Numbered from the stretch's first letter, positions 26,765 through 36,585 are shown. The stretch: 64,000 bases of DNA from Flavobacterium columnare NBRC 100251 = ATCC 23463 (GCF_002530675.1 NZ_PCMX01000018.1:1-64000); one strand, 5' to 3'. Numbers and translations are program-made. Notes: a model not told the origin generated them from the sequence alone.

Positions 26765-28655
26765 ATACCTCTAATTGATTACTATCAAATATTTTTTTAA
26801 TATTTCTGTTCCTCTTTTTTAAACGTTTAAACCTATCTAATAATTCAGCATTTAATTCTTCATATTCAGAAGTAGTGTATTTAAAAACGAAAATACTTGA
26901 GGGTAAAATAAATTCTGGATGCTTAATTAAAAATTTATTTCTTTTTATATTCTTAGCATAAATAGAATCTACTTTAAGGTAATGGGGGGCAAGAAAATCT
27001 TTATAAGGTATAAAATAACGTCTTCCACTACTTAGATTAAAGTATTCATCTTTATTTACTACCGCATAGGTTCTATCTAAATAACCTCTCAAAATCATTT
27101 CGTTTACTGCTAGAATATTTTGATGTAACTTTTCCGTCTCATTCATGGGTAAAAACAAAACATTCTTTTCTAAGTAAACAAAAATAGAGATAGAAAAAAG
27201 TACAACAAAACCTCCTTTGTATATAGGGTATCTTTTCTTTGAAAACATTTTAAGAAAATCTGACACAATTGCTATATTTATCCCCATCAATATGGGTATA
27301 AAAACAGATAAAACTTTAAATAATACGTCTTTATCTATCCATTCGTTATCTACTTGAGTCAACAAATAAACAGCTGTTACAAATAGAAAAACCAAAACTT
27401 TTTTCCGCCATCCTCTTTTTAAAAAAATAGCTGATAATAAGTTAAGTATAAATCCTATTATAAATATAATCTGATAATAAAACATTAACCTATCTATTTC
27501 AATTCTTATAAAAGGGTTTGAAAAGGACAATTGTACATCAATTAAGGTTCTTCTCAGAATATCATTAAAACTTTCTTGGTGAATAAGCAAGAAAGAGGAA
27601 TAAACGGATACAACGATAATCAAGGAAAGAACATACATTTGGAACACTACCGATGATTTGTTTTTTTTAAAATACACGATTACTAGAAAGATCACCAAAA
27701 AGGGCAATAGGAAAAGAAATGCATATAAGTCTAATAATCCTATTGCTATAAAGGCTAGTAAAAACTTGAAATATTGTTCTTTCCTTGTATAAGGCAACAT
27801 CCTTAGTTTGGTCATATAGATTACTAATGGTAGAATCAATGTAAATGCCAGCAAAAGAGAACAACTTTGATAAAAATTTGTAATATCCGATGGAAGGAAT
27901 GTAAATCCTAAAATATAATATACGGTTACAAATATTGGTATAATAATCATTGATTTAGTTATTTTTTGAATAAACCAAAAAACAACGATTGTCATTGATA
28001 ATAATTGAAAAATAGAGTATACATAAATACTTATTTCTAAGGAAGAGTTTGTTATATGAGAAAGAAAGCTCACAAAAGCATAAACCGCTTCTGGGTTAAC
28101 TTCTTCTGTAAACCATCTATTGTTGTCTTTTGCTTTTATTCTTTCAAGTGTATCAAACCAATTACTTGAAAAAAGATAATGGTCAAACTTTATAAAATAA
28201 AAGGAAATAACACAAATAGAAAATAATAGAAATAGTAGAGAAGAAATAATATACACATTTTTTCTTTCTATCTTTAAGTGGGCATTTGAAAAAATAACTT
28301 TCCAATTAAATTCTTTATTCTCTACTTTTTTTAATACCAAAAGGAGACGTTTTTTAAACTTACTAACAATAATACTTGGCAATTTTATAGGATTTACGAT
28401 CCTTAAATAATCACATAATCCAACGACTACAAGTAAGCCTGTAACAACTAAACCATCATATATTTCTAAATTAATGGTTATAAATAAAATAACAATGAGT
28501 AAACTTAAATACTCAAAATATTTTCGAATAATGCAGTCTAATAAAAAATTAAAATCACGACGCAACAACACGTATTTACGAGTTGTAAACAAAATGATTA
28601 AAACAATAACTAAAATTTTTAGTATTCCTACCCCTATAGCTGTGTAAACATTCAT
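26712..28655 (-). CDS. Large multi-pass membrane protein of the Pel-like operon, unrecognised
   Basis: 647 residues with roughly 12 hydrophobic segments in the first 480, then a soluble C-terminal part of about 150 residues. Between the third and fourth segments lies a polar loop (FDTLERIKAKDNNRWFTEEVNPEAVYAFV) with acidic residues, which recalls GT-C glycosyltransferases. I cannot assign it to PelD or PelE: no GAF or GGDEF-like domain is visible. It takes the place in the operon where inner-membrane Pel components would be expected. It overlaps the next gene and follows the hydrolase gene after one base, so translation is probably coupled. Confidence 0.6.
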   Translation of the reverse strand: MNVYTAIGVGILKILVIVLIILFTTRKYVLLRRDFNFLLDCIIRKYFEYLSLLIVILFITINLEIYDGLVVTGLLVVVGLCDYLRIVNPIKLPSIIVSKFKKRLLLVLKKVENKEFNWKVIFSNAHLKIERKNVYIISSLLFLLFSICVISFYFIKFDHYLFSSNWFDTLERIKAKDNNRWFTEEVNPEAVYAFVSFLSHITNSSLEISIYVYSIFQLLSMTIVVFWFIQKITKSMIIIPIFVTVYYILGFTFLPSDITNFYQSCSLLLAFTLILPLVIYMTKLRMLPYTRKEQYFKFLLAFIAIGLLDLYAFLFLLPFLVIFLVIVYFKKNKSSVVFQMYVLSLIIVVSVYSSFLLIHQESFNDILRRTLIDVQLSFSNPFIRIEIDRLMFYYQIIFIIGFILNLLSAIFLKRGWRKKVLVFLFVTAVYLLTQVDNEWIDKDVLFKVLSVFIPILMGINIAIVSDFLKMFSKKRYPIYKGGFVVLFSISIFVYLEKNVLFLPMNETEKLHQNILAVNEMILRGYLDRTYAVVNKDEYFNLSSGRRYFIPYKDFLAPHYLKVDSIYAKNIKRNKFLIKHPEFILPSSIFVFKYTTSEYEELNAELLDRFKRLKKRNRNIKKIFDSNQLEVYEIINKPFSSKISNMVF

Positions 28656-28656
28656 A

Positions 28657-29439
28657 CTAATCCTTTATTTTTTGCAAAGATATTTCTGATATACTGTAAG
28701 TTATATTTTCTGATTTAATTCTTTTTCTGATTTTTTTGATTTGACTTTCATCAACGGCATATTCCAGCAGTAGTGGTTTAATTTTGTATTTGTTTATTGC
28801 TTTTTTTAAGTTCCCTAAACGTTCTGAAAAACTTTCACTATTTCTTATTAAATATCGTTTTTCTTGAAAATCATAATCGGTGTATACCGATTCTACTAAA
28901 ACATAATCAATTTGATTATGTAATACTTTTACCAAATCTAGTCCTGCATTTTGAACTAAAACTTTATTAGGATATTCTCTTCTAATATCTCCTATAAATG
29001 CTACTAAATTATTCTGTAAATTGTACTGTACGCCATGTTCCGTATAGTTATCTATATTGTCTAAAAAAAGACCATCGTAGCCCATATAAAAAATATTTTG
29101 TATACGGCTTTTTAAAACCTTTTGAATTTTTGATGAACCAATATCTAGATAATAACTATTCCAATCTGTATTTTTTTCACTAACAGCGCTTTTAAGTAAT
29201 TTATAATCCTTAGCTCCTTCATTAATTTCTCCAAGGCTTATATAAGCTATTACCTTTTTATTATTCCTTCTTAAATACGAAACTTCATTGTATGTAAAAT
29301 GGGCTGACTCTACAATTAATAGATCATAACCGGAAACTTTTGTTATATCAAATTTCCCATAACAAACTAAAAATTTAGTTTTTGAATGAGAATTAAAAGA
29401 AAAACAAAGAAATAACATTATAAGTTTAAAATGACGCAT
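28657..29439 (-). CDS. GH114/PelA-type glycoside hydrolase (alpha-1,4-galactosaminidase-like)
   Basis: 260 residues with a signal peptide (MRHFKLIMLFLCFSFNSHS). A TIM-barrel of the GH114/TM1410 type follows: YDLLIVESAHF, KKVIAYISLGEIN, GYDGLFLDNIDNY with the likely catalytic Asp residues, and YVLVESVYTDYDF with a Glu. This family contains polygalactosaminidases and is related to the hydrolase domain of PelA, which cuts Pel polymer in the periplasm. Here the hydrolase is a separate protein while the deacetylase is on the 1,262-residue chain. It overlaps pelG-like by 14 bases. Confidence 0.8.
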   Translation of the reverse strand: MRHFKLIMLFLCFSFNSHSKTKFLVCYGKFDITKVSGYDLLIVESAHFTYNEVSYLRRNNKKVIAYISLGEINEGAKDYKLLKSAVSEKNTDWNSYYLDIGSSKIQKVLKSRIQNIFYMGYDGLFLDNIDNYTEHGVQYNLQNNLVAFIGDIRREYPNKVLVQNAGLDLVKVLHNQIDYVLVESVYTDYDFQEKRYLIRNSESFSERLGNLKKAINKYKIKPLLLEYAVDESQIKKIRKRIKSENITYSISEISLQKIKD

Positions 29440-31018
29440 AATAATAATAATCCATTTTTTTAAAAAATTTATACAAGTGATATGATGTAAATAACATAAA
29501 GAACAAATTCCCTACTAAAAAACCTACAACACTAAGGTCGTAAGAGAAAAATCTACTAAAAAATAATCCAAAGACTAAATTAATCACAAAAGAATACAAA
29601 ATACTCTTAAGAGGGATTTGTGGTTGTCCTAAGGTAAAAAAATGTAAAACATTTAAAACCGAACATGAAAAGAAAAAATATCCCAAGGAACCTATTATAC
29701 AAACCTGTCTATTAATACTATTTAATTTAATTTCAAAACAGGCATCATATCCATACGGTGAATATAATATAAATAATTCTATTATAAAAGCAAAACAACT
29801 TGTAAGTAGCAATAATAAAAAATTCCCTAAATAACTCTCTACAAACCCTTTTCCATAATTTTGTATACTGTCAAGAGTTACCTCTGATTGCAATCTATCT
29901 AGTAATTTTGCAAACCTAACTATTCCGAATTCAAAAACACCAGCAACCAAAAGATACATAAGCAATGCTATATCCATTCCTATTTCATAATCTTTTTCAA
30001 AGAAAATAAAATACAAAAAACGTTCCTTTTCATGTACCGACCAAGCAATGATTCGATCTAAAAAAACATATAAAAAAAATAGCATTCCATAAAAAAAATA
30101 CATATAATTATTATAGATAATAAACTCGTTTTTTACATCTTTTGTTGTATAACTGGGGTCAAAAGCGTTATTTTTTTTAAAAAATCGAATTAAATATACC
30201 CATAAAATTAGAACTACAAAACCTAAACCTATCCAATGAGTAAAATAAATATACAAAGGAGTAAAAACTTTTAGTGCCAAAGAAAAAGCAGAACCTAGTA
30301 TAATAACAACAGGAATTATGATTCGTTCTTTAAAAACATATAAAGGAGCTATCATCAATAACATAGAACCTATAAAAATAGAGTATATCCCACTTAAAAT
30401 TGCCATTTGAAATGCAAAAAATTCTAATAAAAAAGACAATAAAACAAATATAGCATTTACAAAAAACAAGAGTTTAAATCCCGTTTTCATGAGATATACA
30501 GTGGTTTGAAAAACCATTTTATTGTTTTTATGATTCCAATAAAAAGATATTTGCTTACTAATAACAGTTACAACACCTCCTGTAAGAACTAAACTGGTTA
30601 TAACCCCTATTACCACAGAAGTAGATTGTAAAATATTAAAATCTGAATATACCCATAAGGAATAGCCAAAAAAAACAACACAAAATACTTGAAAGAAAAT
30701 AGGTAAAACATAAAATATACCTACCAAATAATCTTTGAAAAAATATTTAAGATCTTCCTTTGTTAGATTTATTGATACACGATCCTTTTTTTCAACTACA
30801 ATCTTATCCTTATATCTTTCTAATATTTTCCCATATACTACTTGTGAAAGGTTCGCTATTGTTGAAAAACCATAATCATTCTGAACGTCTATCTCTCGAA
30901 TCCCGAAGGATTCAATTATTGCTTGTGTTACATTAACACTCATAGGTTTTCCTACTCGTTTTTGAACTAAAAAAACGAGTTGTTCTACTTTATCATTTTC
31001 TAATTCCTCATTCATCAT
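29426..31018 (-). CDS. pelG: PelG-like polysaccharide transporter (MOP superfamily)
   Basis: 530 residues. About 12 membrane helices from residue 95 on, and a C-terminus LYKFFKKMDYYYYASF like that of PelG. The middle has FLYVFLDRIIAWSV followed by FFEKDYEIGMDIALLMYLL, corresponding to the PelG stretch with the conserved Asp/Trp. An N-terminal cytoplasmic extension of about 90 residues (LVFLVQKRVGKPMSVNVTQAI) is longer than in the 456-residue Pseudomonas protein. The likely role is moving Pel-type polymer across the inner membrane with PelF. It overlaps pelF-like by four bases. Confidence 0.75.
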   Translation of the reverse strand: MMNEELENDKVEQLVFLVQKRVGKPMSVNVTQAIIESFGIREIDVQNDYGFSTIANLSQVVYGKILERYKDKIVVEKKDRVSINLTKEDLKYFFKDYLVGIFYVLPIFFQVFCVVFFGYSLWVYSDFNILQSTSVVIGVITSLVLTGGVVTVISKQISFYWNHKNNKMVFQTTVYLMKTGFKLLFFVNAIFVLLSFLLEFFAFQMAILSGIYSIFIGSMLLMIAPLYVFKERIIIPVVIILGSAFSLALKVFTPLYIYFTHWIGLGFVVLILWVYLIRFFKKNNAFDPSYTTKDVKNEFIIYNNYMYFFYGMLFFLYVFLDRIIAWSVHEKERFLYFIFFEKDYEIGMDIALLMYLLVAGVFEFGIVRFAKLLDRLQSEVTLDSIQNYGKGFVESYLGNFLLLLLTSCFAFIIELFILYSPYGYDACFEIKLNSINRQVCIIGSLGYFFFSCSVLNVLHFFTLGQPQIPLKSILYSFVINLVFGLFFSRFFSYDLSVVGFLVGNLFFMLFTSYHLYKFFKKMDYYYYASF

Positions 31019-32499
31019 TTTCTCATTTCTAATAATTCTTCGTATATTTCTTCATACTGATTGATAAACTTATCTATAGTAAAGAATTCCTCTACTCTTT
31101 TTCTACAAGCTATCTTCATACTTTCTCTTAAAGTATGATCTTGCAATAATTTTAGAACAGCTCGTCCAATATCATCTGGATCTTTAGGCTTACATAATAT
31201 TCCACATTCTTCGTTTAAGGCCTCTGCTACCCCCCCTACATCCGTAGAGACAACAGGTATACCACAACTCATAGATTCTATAATTGTATAGGGAAATCCT
31301 TCTGAAATAGAAGTTAAAATAGAAATATCTCCTTCACAAAATACCACTTCAGGTCTGGGGTTAGGCCCTAAAAAGAAAAAATTTTGTTGAAGTCCTAATT
31401 CTTCTATTAACTTTAAACATTTTGAAGTATATTCTGGAACTGCGTCATTTTCACCATGTACTCTATATTGCACGTTTGGCAACACATTAGCTACGACTCT
31501 ACAAGATTTTATCATAGTTAAAATATCCTTTAGCTCAAAAATACGGGCCATAGCCACTACTGTTGGAATCCCTTTAAATTCAGTTGGTTTTTCAAGAGGT
31601 TTAAAACGCAAATGATCAATTCCATTATAAACCACTCTTAATTTGCTTTGTTCAGCACCATACATCAATTCCCATTTAAAATTAAACTTATTAACAGACA
31701 TGATAATATCTGATTGGTGATAAGAAGCTCTTGCTGAACATTCTGACAAACGAATTAAAAAATCTTTTAAGAAGTATGAACTCTCCGATTGGCTAATAGC
31801 TAAAATTCTTTCCCGTATATAAACACCATGCTCTGTTAATAAAATAGGGGTTCCATAAAGATTTTTTTGTATTATGGCAGGTAAAACTATAAAACTAGAA
31901 ATAGTTAAATGAATAATATCTGTTTTTGGAAAATCAATAGAAATAGGTAATAAAAAATGATAAATCCAACGCATTGCATAGGTCAAATCCAAAAGAGAAA
32001 TTTCTTTTATCCCATAATGTTCCGTATAAAAAAGGATTTCTTCTTTAAAAATGTCCCATATTTTTTCATTTTTAAAAACAAGTTTATAATCATTCTCCTG
32101 AAAAAAATACCACATTCCAATAAAAACATCTATCAACTCATCTGCATCAATGTGTTCTGAGTAAATACAGCCCAACAGTCTTTTAAAGAGAGGCATAAAT
32201 TTTGTCTCAAGATCTTCTAAAAAAAGAGTTTCTTTTTTTAAAATAAAGTCATAATATGTATCATCAAATCGAATAACTTCTTTAGGTTCTAAAGCATACC
32301 AAATAGGTACCTGAACAACATCTAAAATTGAGTCATTTAATGAATATTTAGGCTTAGTTTCGTAGAATGCATTTACAGAATAAATCTTAAAATTAAATTT
32401 ATTGATTTTATTACACAGTATATGCGCCCAAGTTGACACACCTCCTCCATGAAAAGGATAAGTCCCCTCCAAAGCCATAAGGATACTTGATTTGGACAT
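31015..32499 (-). CDS. pelF: PelF-like GT4 glycosyltransferase
   Basis: 494 residues, close to the 507 of Pseudomonas PelF. The N-terminus LEGTYPFHGGGVSTW is the PelF/DUF3492 signature. The C-terminal half has the GT4 retaining-transferase motifs VVYNGID, VVAMARIFELKD, LTSISEGFPYTIIESMS (E-x7-E) and GIPVVSTDVGGVAE. Predicted to be cytosolic and to polymerise UDP-HexNAc into the Pel-type chain. It is the first gene of the five-gene operon and starts 24 bases after the stop of the FAD oxidoreductase, so the operon may begin at that upstream gene. Confidence 0.85.
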   Translation of the reverse strand: MSKSSILMALEGTYPFHGGGVSTWAHILCNKINKFNFKIYSVNAFYETKPKYSLNDSILDVVQVPIWYALEPKEVIRFDDTYYDFILKKETLFLEDLETKFMPLFKRLLGCIYSEHIDADELIDVFIGMWYFFQENDYKLVFKNEKIWDIFKEEILFYTEHYGIKEISLLDLTYAMRWIYHFLLPISIDFPKTDIIHLTISSFIVLPAIIQKNLYGTPILLTEHGVYIRERILAISQSESSYFLKDFLIRLSECSARASYHQSDIIMSVNKFNFKWELMYGAEQSKLRVVYNGIDHLRFKPLEKPTEFKGIPTVVAMARIFELKDILTMIKSCRVVANVLPNVQYRVHGENDAVPEYTSKCLKLIEELGLQQNFFFLGPNPRPEVVFCEGDISILTSISEGFPYTIIESMSCGIPVVSTDVGGVAEALNEECGILCKPKDPDDIGRAVLKLLQDHTLRESMKIACRKRVEEFFTIDKFINQYEEIYEELLEMRK

Positions 32500-32523
32500 A
32501 AAAAGTTTAGTTTGTTTTTCAGA

Positions 32524-33579
32524 CTATGAAAGTAATTTTTTTTTATGAAATCTTTCTGTAGAAATATTTCTATCTAATTCTATACCATTTTCAAGAAAAT
32601 TAAATAAATTATACGCTAACCAAGGGCCTAACATAACTCCTCTAGTCCCTAATCCGTTTAAGATATGCAATCTTTTATAAACGGAATGAGTTCCCAACAA
32701 AGGTCTTCTGTCTTTTACGGTCGGTCTGACCCCCGCAAAATGCTCAACAACTTCAAAATCACAATCAATTAATTCTCTTAAGTCATTGATCAATTCCATT
32801 TTTCCTTCTTCAGTAGGAATATCTGTCTTATCCTTCCAATTATAAGTAGCTCCTATCTTAAACAAGGAGTTCCCTATTGGCAAGATAAAAATGCTAGATT
32901 TTAAAACCACATCTAATTTTAGATTGGGGGCTTTAATTATTAATAATTCTCCTTTTGTTCCATCTAAAGGAAGATCATTAAAAAAAGGATTATTTACCAA
33001 TCCATACCCTTCTGCAAAAATTATATTTTTATAAAAATCGCCTTTATAAAGTATAGATTCGTCTAAAAATTCAATAGAATTATATTCAAATCGTTCGTTT
33101 ATAAAACTATTTTCCTCTTTTAAGCGATTAATATACGCATCTATTAAGAGAGCAATTTCAACATAGCCTGTATACAAAACCTCTCCAAAACCATAATCAG
33201 AAGCAATTGATTCATATTTTTTATGAATAATTTTTGGAGAAAGGAAAGGAGATAAATTCGTTTTATCACACGCTTGAAACCAGTTGTTCTGCTCTTCAAT
33301 AGAAGCAAATTTTCTAAAAACAGGTATGGGAAATACAAAATTTGTTTTTAATTTAGCTTGAAGAGTCTCTAAAAAGGGCAAACTAAAATGAATTTGTTCC
33401 TTTGCTTTCCAAACTTCGCTAAATCTTTTTAGTATAACAGGATTATAAAGCCCCCCTGCAATCCTAGAAGAATTGGTAGAAAAATCATCTAAAACTCGTA
33501 CTGACTTTCCATTGTTTTTTGCTATTTCAGCAAAACTAATACCTGCTATACCTGAACCAACAATTAAATAATCGATCAT
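32524..33579 (-). CDS. FAD-dependent oxidoreductase (DAO family)
   Basis: 351 residues. The N-terminal dinucleotide motif GSGIAGISFAEIA, a glycine-rich IAGGLYNP, and the C-terminal FAD motif HILNGLGTRGVMLGPWLA fit the D-amino-acid oxidase/glycine oxidase fold. The substrate is unknown. In Flavobacteriaceae a gene of this kind commonly follows gldN. A TATCTTTG element at 33591-33584 ends only four bases before the ATG, which would leave almost no leader; either the true start is later or the element is fortuitous. Confidence 0.85.
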   Translation of the reverse strand: MIDYLIVGSGIAGISFAEIAKNNGKSVRVLDDFSTNSSRIAGGLYNPVILKRFSEVWKAKEQIHFSLPFLETLQAKLKTNFVFPIPVFRKFASIEEQNNWFQACDKTNLSPFLSPKIIHKKYESIASDYGFGEVLYTGYVEIALLIDAYINRLKEENSFINERFEYNSIEFLDESILYKGDFYKNIIFAEGYGLVNNPFFNDLPLDGTKGELLIIKAPNLKLDVVLKSSIFILPIGNSLFKIGATYNWKDKTDIPTEEGKMELINDLRELIDCDFEVVEHFAGVRPTVKDRRPLLGTHSVYKRLHILNGLGTRGVMLGPWLAYNLFNFLENGIELDRNISTERFHKKKLLS

Positions 33580-33728
33580 AGTACAAAGATAAAAACTCTT
33601 ATTTCAAAAATACGTCTTTCGCATTTATATATTTAAATAATAAGTTCTATTTATTTAATACAACTATTACTTACTACTATTACAAAGTTAATACTAATTT
33701 ATTAATTAATTTAAAAATAAGCTTTTTT

Positions 33729-33876
33729 AAAACCCAGATTACGCATTAACCTTTGTGATGAAAATAAAAAAACAAAGAATATAAAATACCTAGAAATTTT
33801 TTACCGCAAATCTAGTTTTATAAATCTAAAATCATTTTTATCTATAATAAATTTCTACTCTGTAATCTGGATTTAA
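33729..33876. repeat. MITE-like repeat, copy C
   Basis: Left end AAACCCAGATTACGCATTA; right end GTAATCTGGATTTA, inverted. The inner left part (TTTGTGATGAAAATAAAAAA) matches copies D, E and F. It lies between the gldN terminator and the FAD gene promoter. The rest of this 380-base gap shows nothing else. Confidence 0.8.
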
Positions 33877-33902
33877 AACACATCATAGATTCTATAATAC
33901 AT

Positions 33903-33938
33903 AAAAAAACTCCTACCTTAACGGGTAGGAGTTTTTTT
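33903..33938 (-). terminator. Terminator of the gldKLMN operon
   Basis: Stem AAACTCCTACC / GGTAGGAGTTT with a six-base loop, flanked by A and T runs, 22 bases past the gldN stop. Confidence 0.9.
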
Positions 33939-33960
33939 ATGTAATTGGAGAAATTTATCA

Positions 33961-34956
33961 TTAATAAGTCCACATATCTTGTTCAAAGTCACGGATTTTA
34001 TCTCTTACTCTTTGTGCTTCTATTAATTGCATTAAAGAGTTATCCTTCATGTACTTAGATATATCTCGATCGTTATAAATATTTTCTTCTTTATAAATAA
34101 CCGAATTAAATCTTCTCGAATTCAACAAATGATCAAAAGATATAGGCATAGAAGAATTTTTTTCGTTAAAAGCTTTCGCTTCGTGTAACACTCCTCTTGC
34201 ATCTGGATAAAATATCCAAAATAAATCAATATAATCTTTTTCTTCTTCTGATTTACCCATAGTATAAACATCTGGTATTACTGGACAAATTCCTAAAATA
34301 CGATAGCGTAAATCAGATTGTCTCTTATCGAAATACCATAATCCAACTATTTTATAATCAGAAACATCAATAGAAGCTAAATCGGTTTTATTTATATATT
34401 CGGAAGAAATAAACTTTGAAGCGGGAATTACTTTTGTTTCAACACCTACTTTTTTACGTTTTTTTCCAGTACCTTCATATACAGGAACCTCTACAGTTCT
34501 ACTTTTATAAGCATTGATATCTGAATTCATCTCTTCACGACCTGCATCAGTGGTATCAATCTTAGTGAGCGAAGCATTAATATCTTTTAACGTTTTCTTT
34601 TCTCTAAAATAGCTATCACCATATACTTGAGTAATCTTGCCTGATTTTATTCCCTTTACTAATACATCATAAAGTGATCTACGATCAGAACCTATACTAA
34701 TTGTATCAATTGGATAATACAAAGAAAAGTTAATACGCTCATCCAAGTCGATTATTTCCCATACTTTCTTAGACATCAAGATATCTCTATCATCTACATA
34801 ACCATAATCTAAAGGTTTATCATTGTCCTTAGTTTGTTGAGCTGCAGATTTTAAACCTATTTCTTGCGGTTTTTTTGCATTCAACAAATTTGACTGAGCG
34901 AAAGTTGACATACTTCCACTAACAAAAAATGCTAATACTAAATTTCTCCAATTCAT
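33961..34956 (-). CDS. gldN: Gliding motility / type IX secretion protein GldN
   Basis: 331 residues with a signal peptide (LVLAFFVSGSMSTFAQS). The conserved block DRDILMSKKVWEIIDLDERINFSLYYP and the region GICPVIPDVY...FWIFYPDARGVLHEAKAFN identify GldN (PorN). It forms the periplasmic ring of the type IX secretion system with the GldK lipoprotein. Last gene of gldKLMN; the terminator follows directly. The 48-base gap to gldM is typical. Confidence 0.95.
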   Translation of the reverse strand: MNWRNLVLAFFVSGSMSTFAQSNLLNAKKPQEIGLKSAAQQTKDNDKPLDYGYVDDRDILMSKKVWEIIDLDERINFSLYYPIDTISIGSDRRSLYDVLVKGIKSGKITQVYGDSYFREKKTLKDINASLTKIDTTDAGREEMNSDINAYKSRTVEVPVYEGTGKKRKKVGVETKVIPASKFISSEYINKTDLASIDVSDYKIVGLWYFDKRQSDLRYRILGICPVIPDVYTMGKSEEEKDYIDLFWIFYPDARGVLHEAKAFNEKNSSMPISFDHLLNSRRFNSVIYKEENIYNDRDISKYMKDNSLMQLIEAQRVRDKIRDFEQDMWTY

Positions 34957-35004
34957 AATTTTCTATTTGAGGCGTTTAAAAATTAAACGAAATTTATGCA
35001 ATTA

Positions 35005-36534
35005 TTATTGTACTTCATAAGTACAAGATGACACACGTTTAGCAACTTGATCAATACCTGAGAAAGATGCTTTAATCTCAGAAATTACTACCACATCACC
35101 TCTTTGTGCTTTTTGAATAGCACCTTTTGCTCTAGCATCCATCTTGTTACCAGTAACTACTATTGTTGGTTGCCCTGGAACTTTTACATTGAACTGTGTA
35201 ACACGTACATCTACTGGAAAATCAAAATCTTCCATTTCTGCAGTTACGGTACATACTTCTAAATTAGATTTAGATCCTTTTGCAGAAACTTCTCCACGAA
35301 CTTTACCTGTAGGAGCTGGCAACCCTTTGATACGGAATTCTTTTTTATCAGAAACAACCTTTCCATCAGGTAACTTAGCGCTTACATTAATCATTAATGA
35401 CGTTCCTGGTCCTGGCTTTAATATGTATTTACCATTTCCTGTTTTAGTCATACCTGGAGCTGAAGCATTCACATTATTATCTGCCACACCAGCAAAAGAT
35501 ATTGAAATTGGGTTTGGTACACCACGGTACACTACATTCATTTTATCTGCTGAAATTGTAGCCGAGTTTGGACGCGGAACAACCACGTATGTACCAGCAA
35601 ATTTCAATGGAATTGTTTTACCATCCTCTAAGAATGTAAATTGACCATTAATATTTTGTTCACCTACTCCACCTGCTGTGGTTGAAATAACTGCTTGACC
35701 ATTTTCTAAACGTCCAGGTCCTTGAAAAGATGTTGGTTTTGTATTTTCGTCATAACGACCTAAAACAACTTTACCTTTTACTTGTTCCCCTTGGAAGTAT
35801 GCGTTTTTTTCCAACACTACGATTGCCTGATAATTACTATAAGAAGCAGCTTGTACTGCAGCTTTTCCTAAAGCAGCACTAATTACATCTGATTCCGCTT
35901 TTTTAGCGTCATTTTGCCAAGCTGACAACTTAGCTAAAGAAGCAATCGAAGGGAATCCCTTGAAATGATAATTCAAAAACTTATCTTTTGAACCATCTGT
36001 TTTCATTACATCTTTAGTATCAAATTTATTTAGAACTTCATTTAAAATATGAGCATATTTTTTCTCAGATCCTAATGCGCTTTTTAAATCCAATTTATAT
36101 GTTTCAATAGCATCAACAACTGCTTTTCCTTTTGCAGTATAGTTTTCTCCTTGAAACCATGTTTCATCTAATTTATCACCTTTATCCATAGATTCATAAG
36201 GCAATTTTCCTTTTTCTAAAGTGATATCTTTTGTAATATCTGCCTTTATACCATCTATAAACGAATAAAATTTATTTGAAGCAGCTTCTACCTTATGTGC
36301 GGTTACTGCTGCCATTGCAAATTCTCCTTTAGCTTCAGCTGCTTTCTGATCAAGAGAAGCTAACATTTGCTGATTTGTAGATTTTGCTGACTGATTAGAC
36401 CCTTCAAATCGTTCATTCATTAAACCAAATGCTGAAAGGACCTCTTTTGACATATTCATTGCCAACATAGCGACGAAAACCAAATACATAAGGTTCACCA
36501 TCTTCTGTCTAGGACTTAAATTACCTCCTGCCAT
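35005..36534 (-). CDS. gldM: Type IX secretion motor protein GldM
   Basis: 509 residues. One N-terminal membrane helix (KMVNLMYLVFVAMLAMN, about 11-27) anchors it in the inner membrane, where it threads through the GldL ring. A large periplasmic part follows (helical domain, then immunoglobulin-like domains such as SATISADKMNVVYRGVPNPISISF), ending in SSCTYEVQ. GldL and GldM form the proton-driven rotary motor that powers secretion and gliding. Length is as in Flavobacterium johnsoniae. Confidence 0.96.
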   Translation of the reverse strand: MAGGNLSPRQKMVNLMYLVFVAMLAMNMSKEVLSAFGLMNERFEGSNQSAKSTNQQMLASLDQKAAEAKGEFAMAAVTAHKVEAASNKFYSFIDGIKADITKDITLEKGKLPYESMDKGDKLDETWFQGENYTAKGKAVVDAIETYKLDLKSALGSEKKYAHILNEVLNKFDTKDVMKTDGSKDKFLNYHFKGFPSIASLAKLSAWQNDAKKAESDVISAALGKAAVQAASYSNYQAIVVLEKNAYFQGEQVKGKVVLGRYDENTKPTSFQGPGRLENGQAVISTTAGGVGEQNINGQFTFLEDGKTIPLKFAGTYVVVPRPNSATISADKMNVVYRGVPNPISISFAGVADNNVNASAPGMTKTGNGKYILKPGPGTSLMINVSAKLPDGKVVSDKKEFRIKGLPAPTGKVRGEVSAKGSKSNLEVCTVTAEMEDFDFPVDVRVTQFNVKVPGQPTIVVTGNKMDARAKGAIQKAQRGDVVVISEIKASFSGIDQVAKRVSSCTYEVQ

Positions 36535-36585
36535 TCTTTTAGAATTTTTTAGTTATTAAATAATTATTTAGAAAAGACAAGAAGA

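Noticed and set aside
33729-33876. Possible riboswitch or sRNA between gldN and the FAD gene
   Set aside because: The inverted ends match the dispersed repeat family, which explains the structure.
35144-35644. 166-codon plus-strand frame opposite gldM
   Set aside because: It is a shadow of the gldM coding sequence, which is certain.
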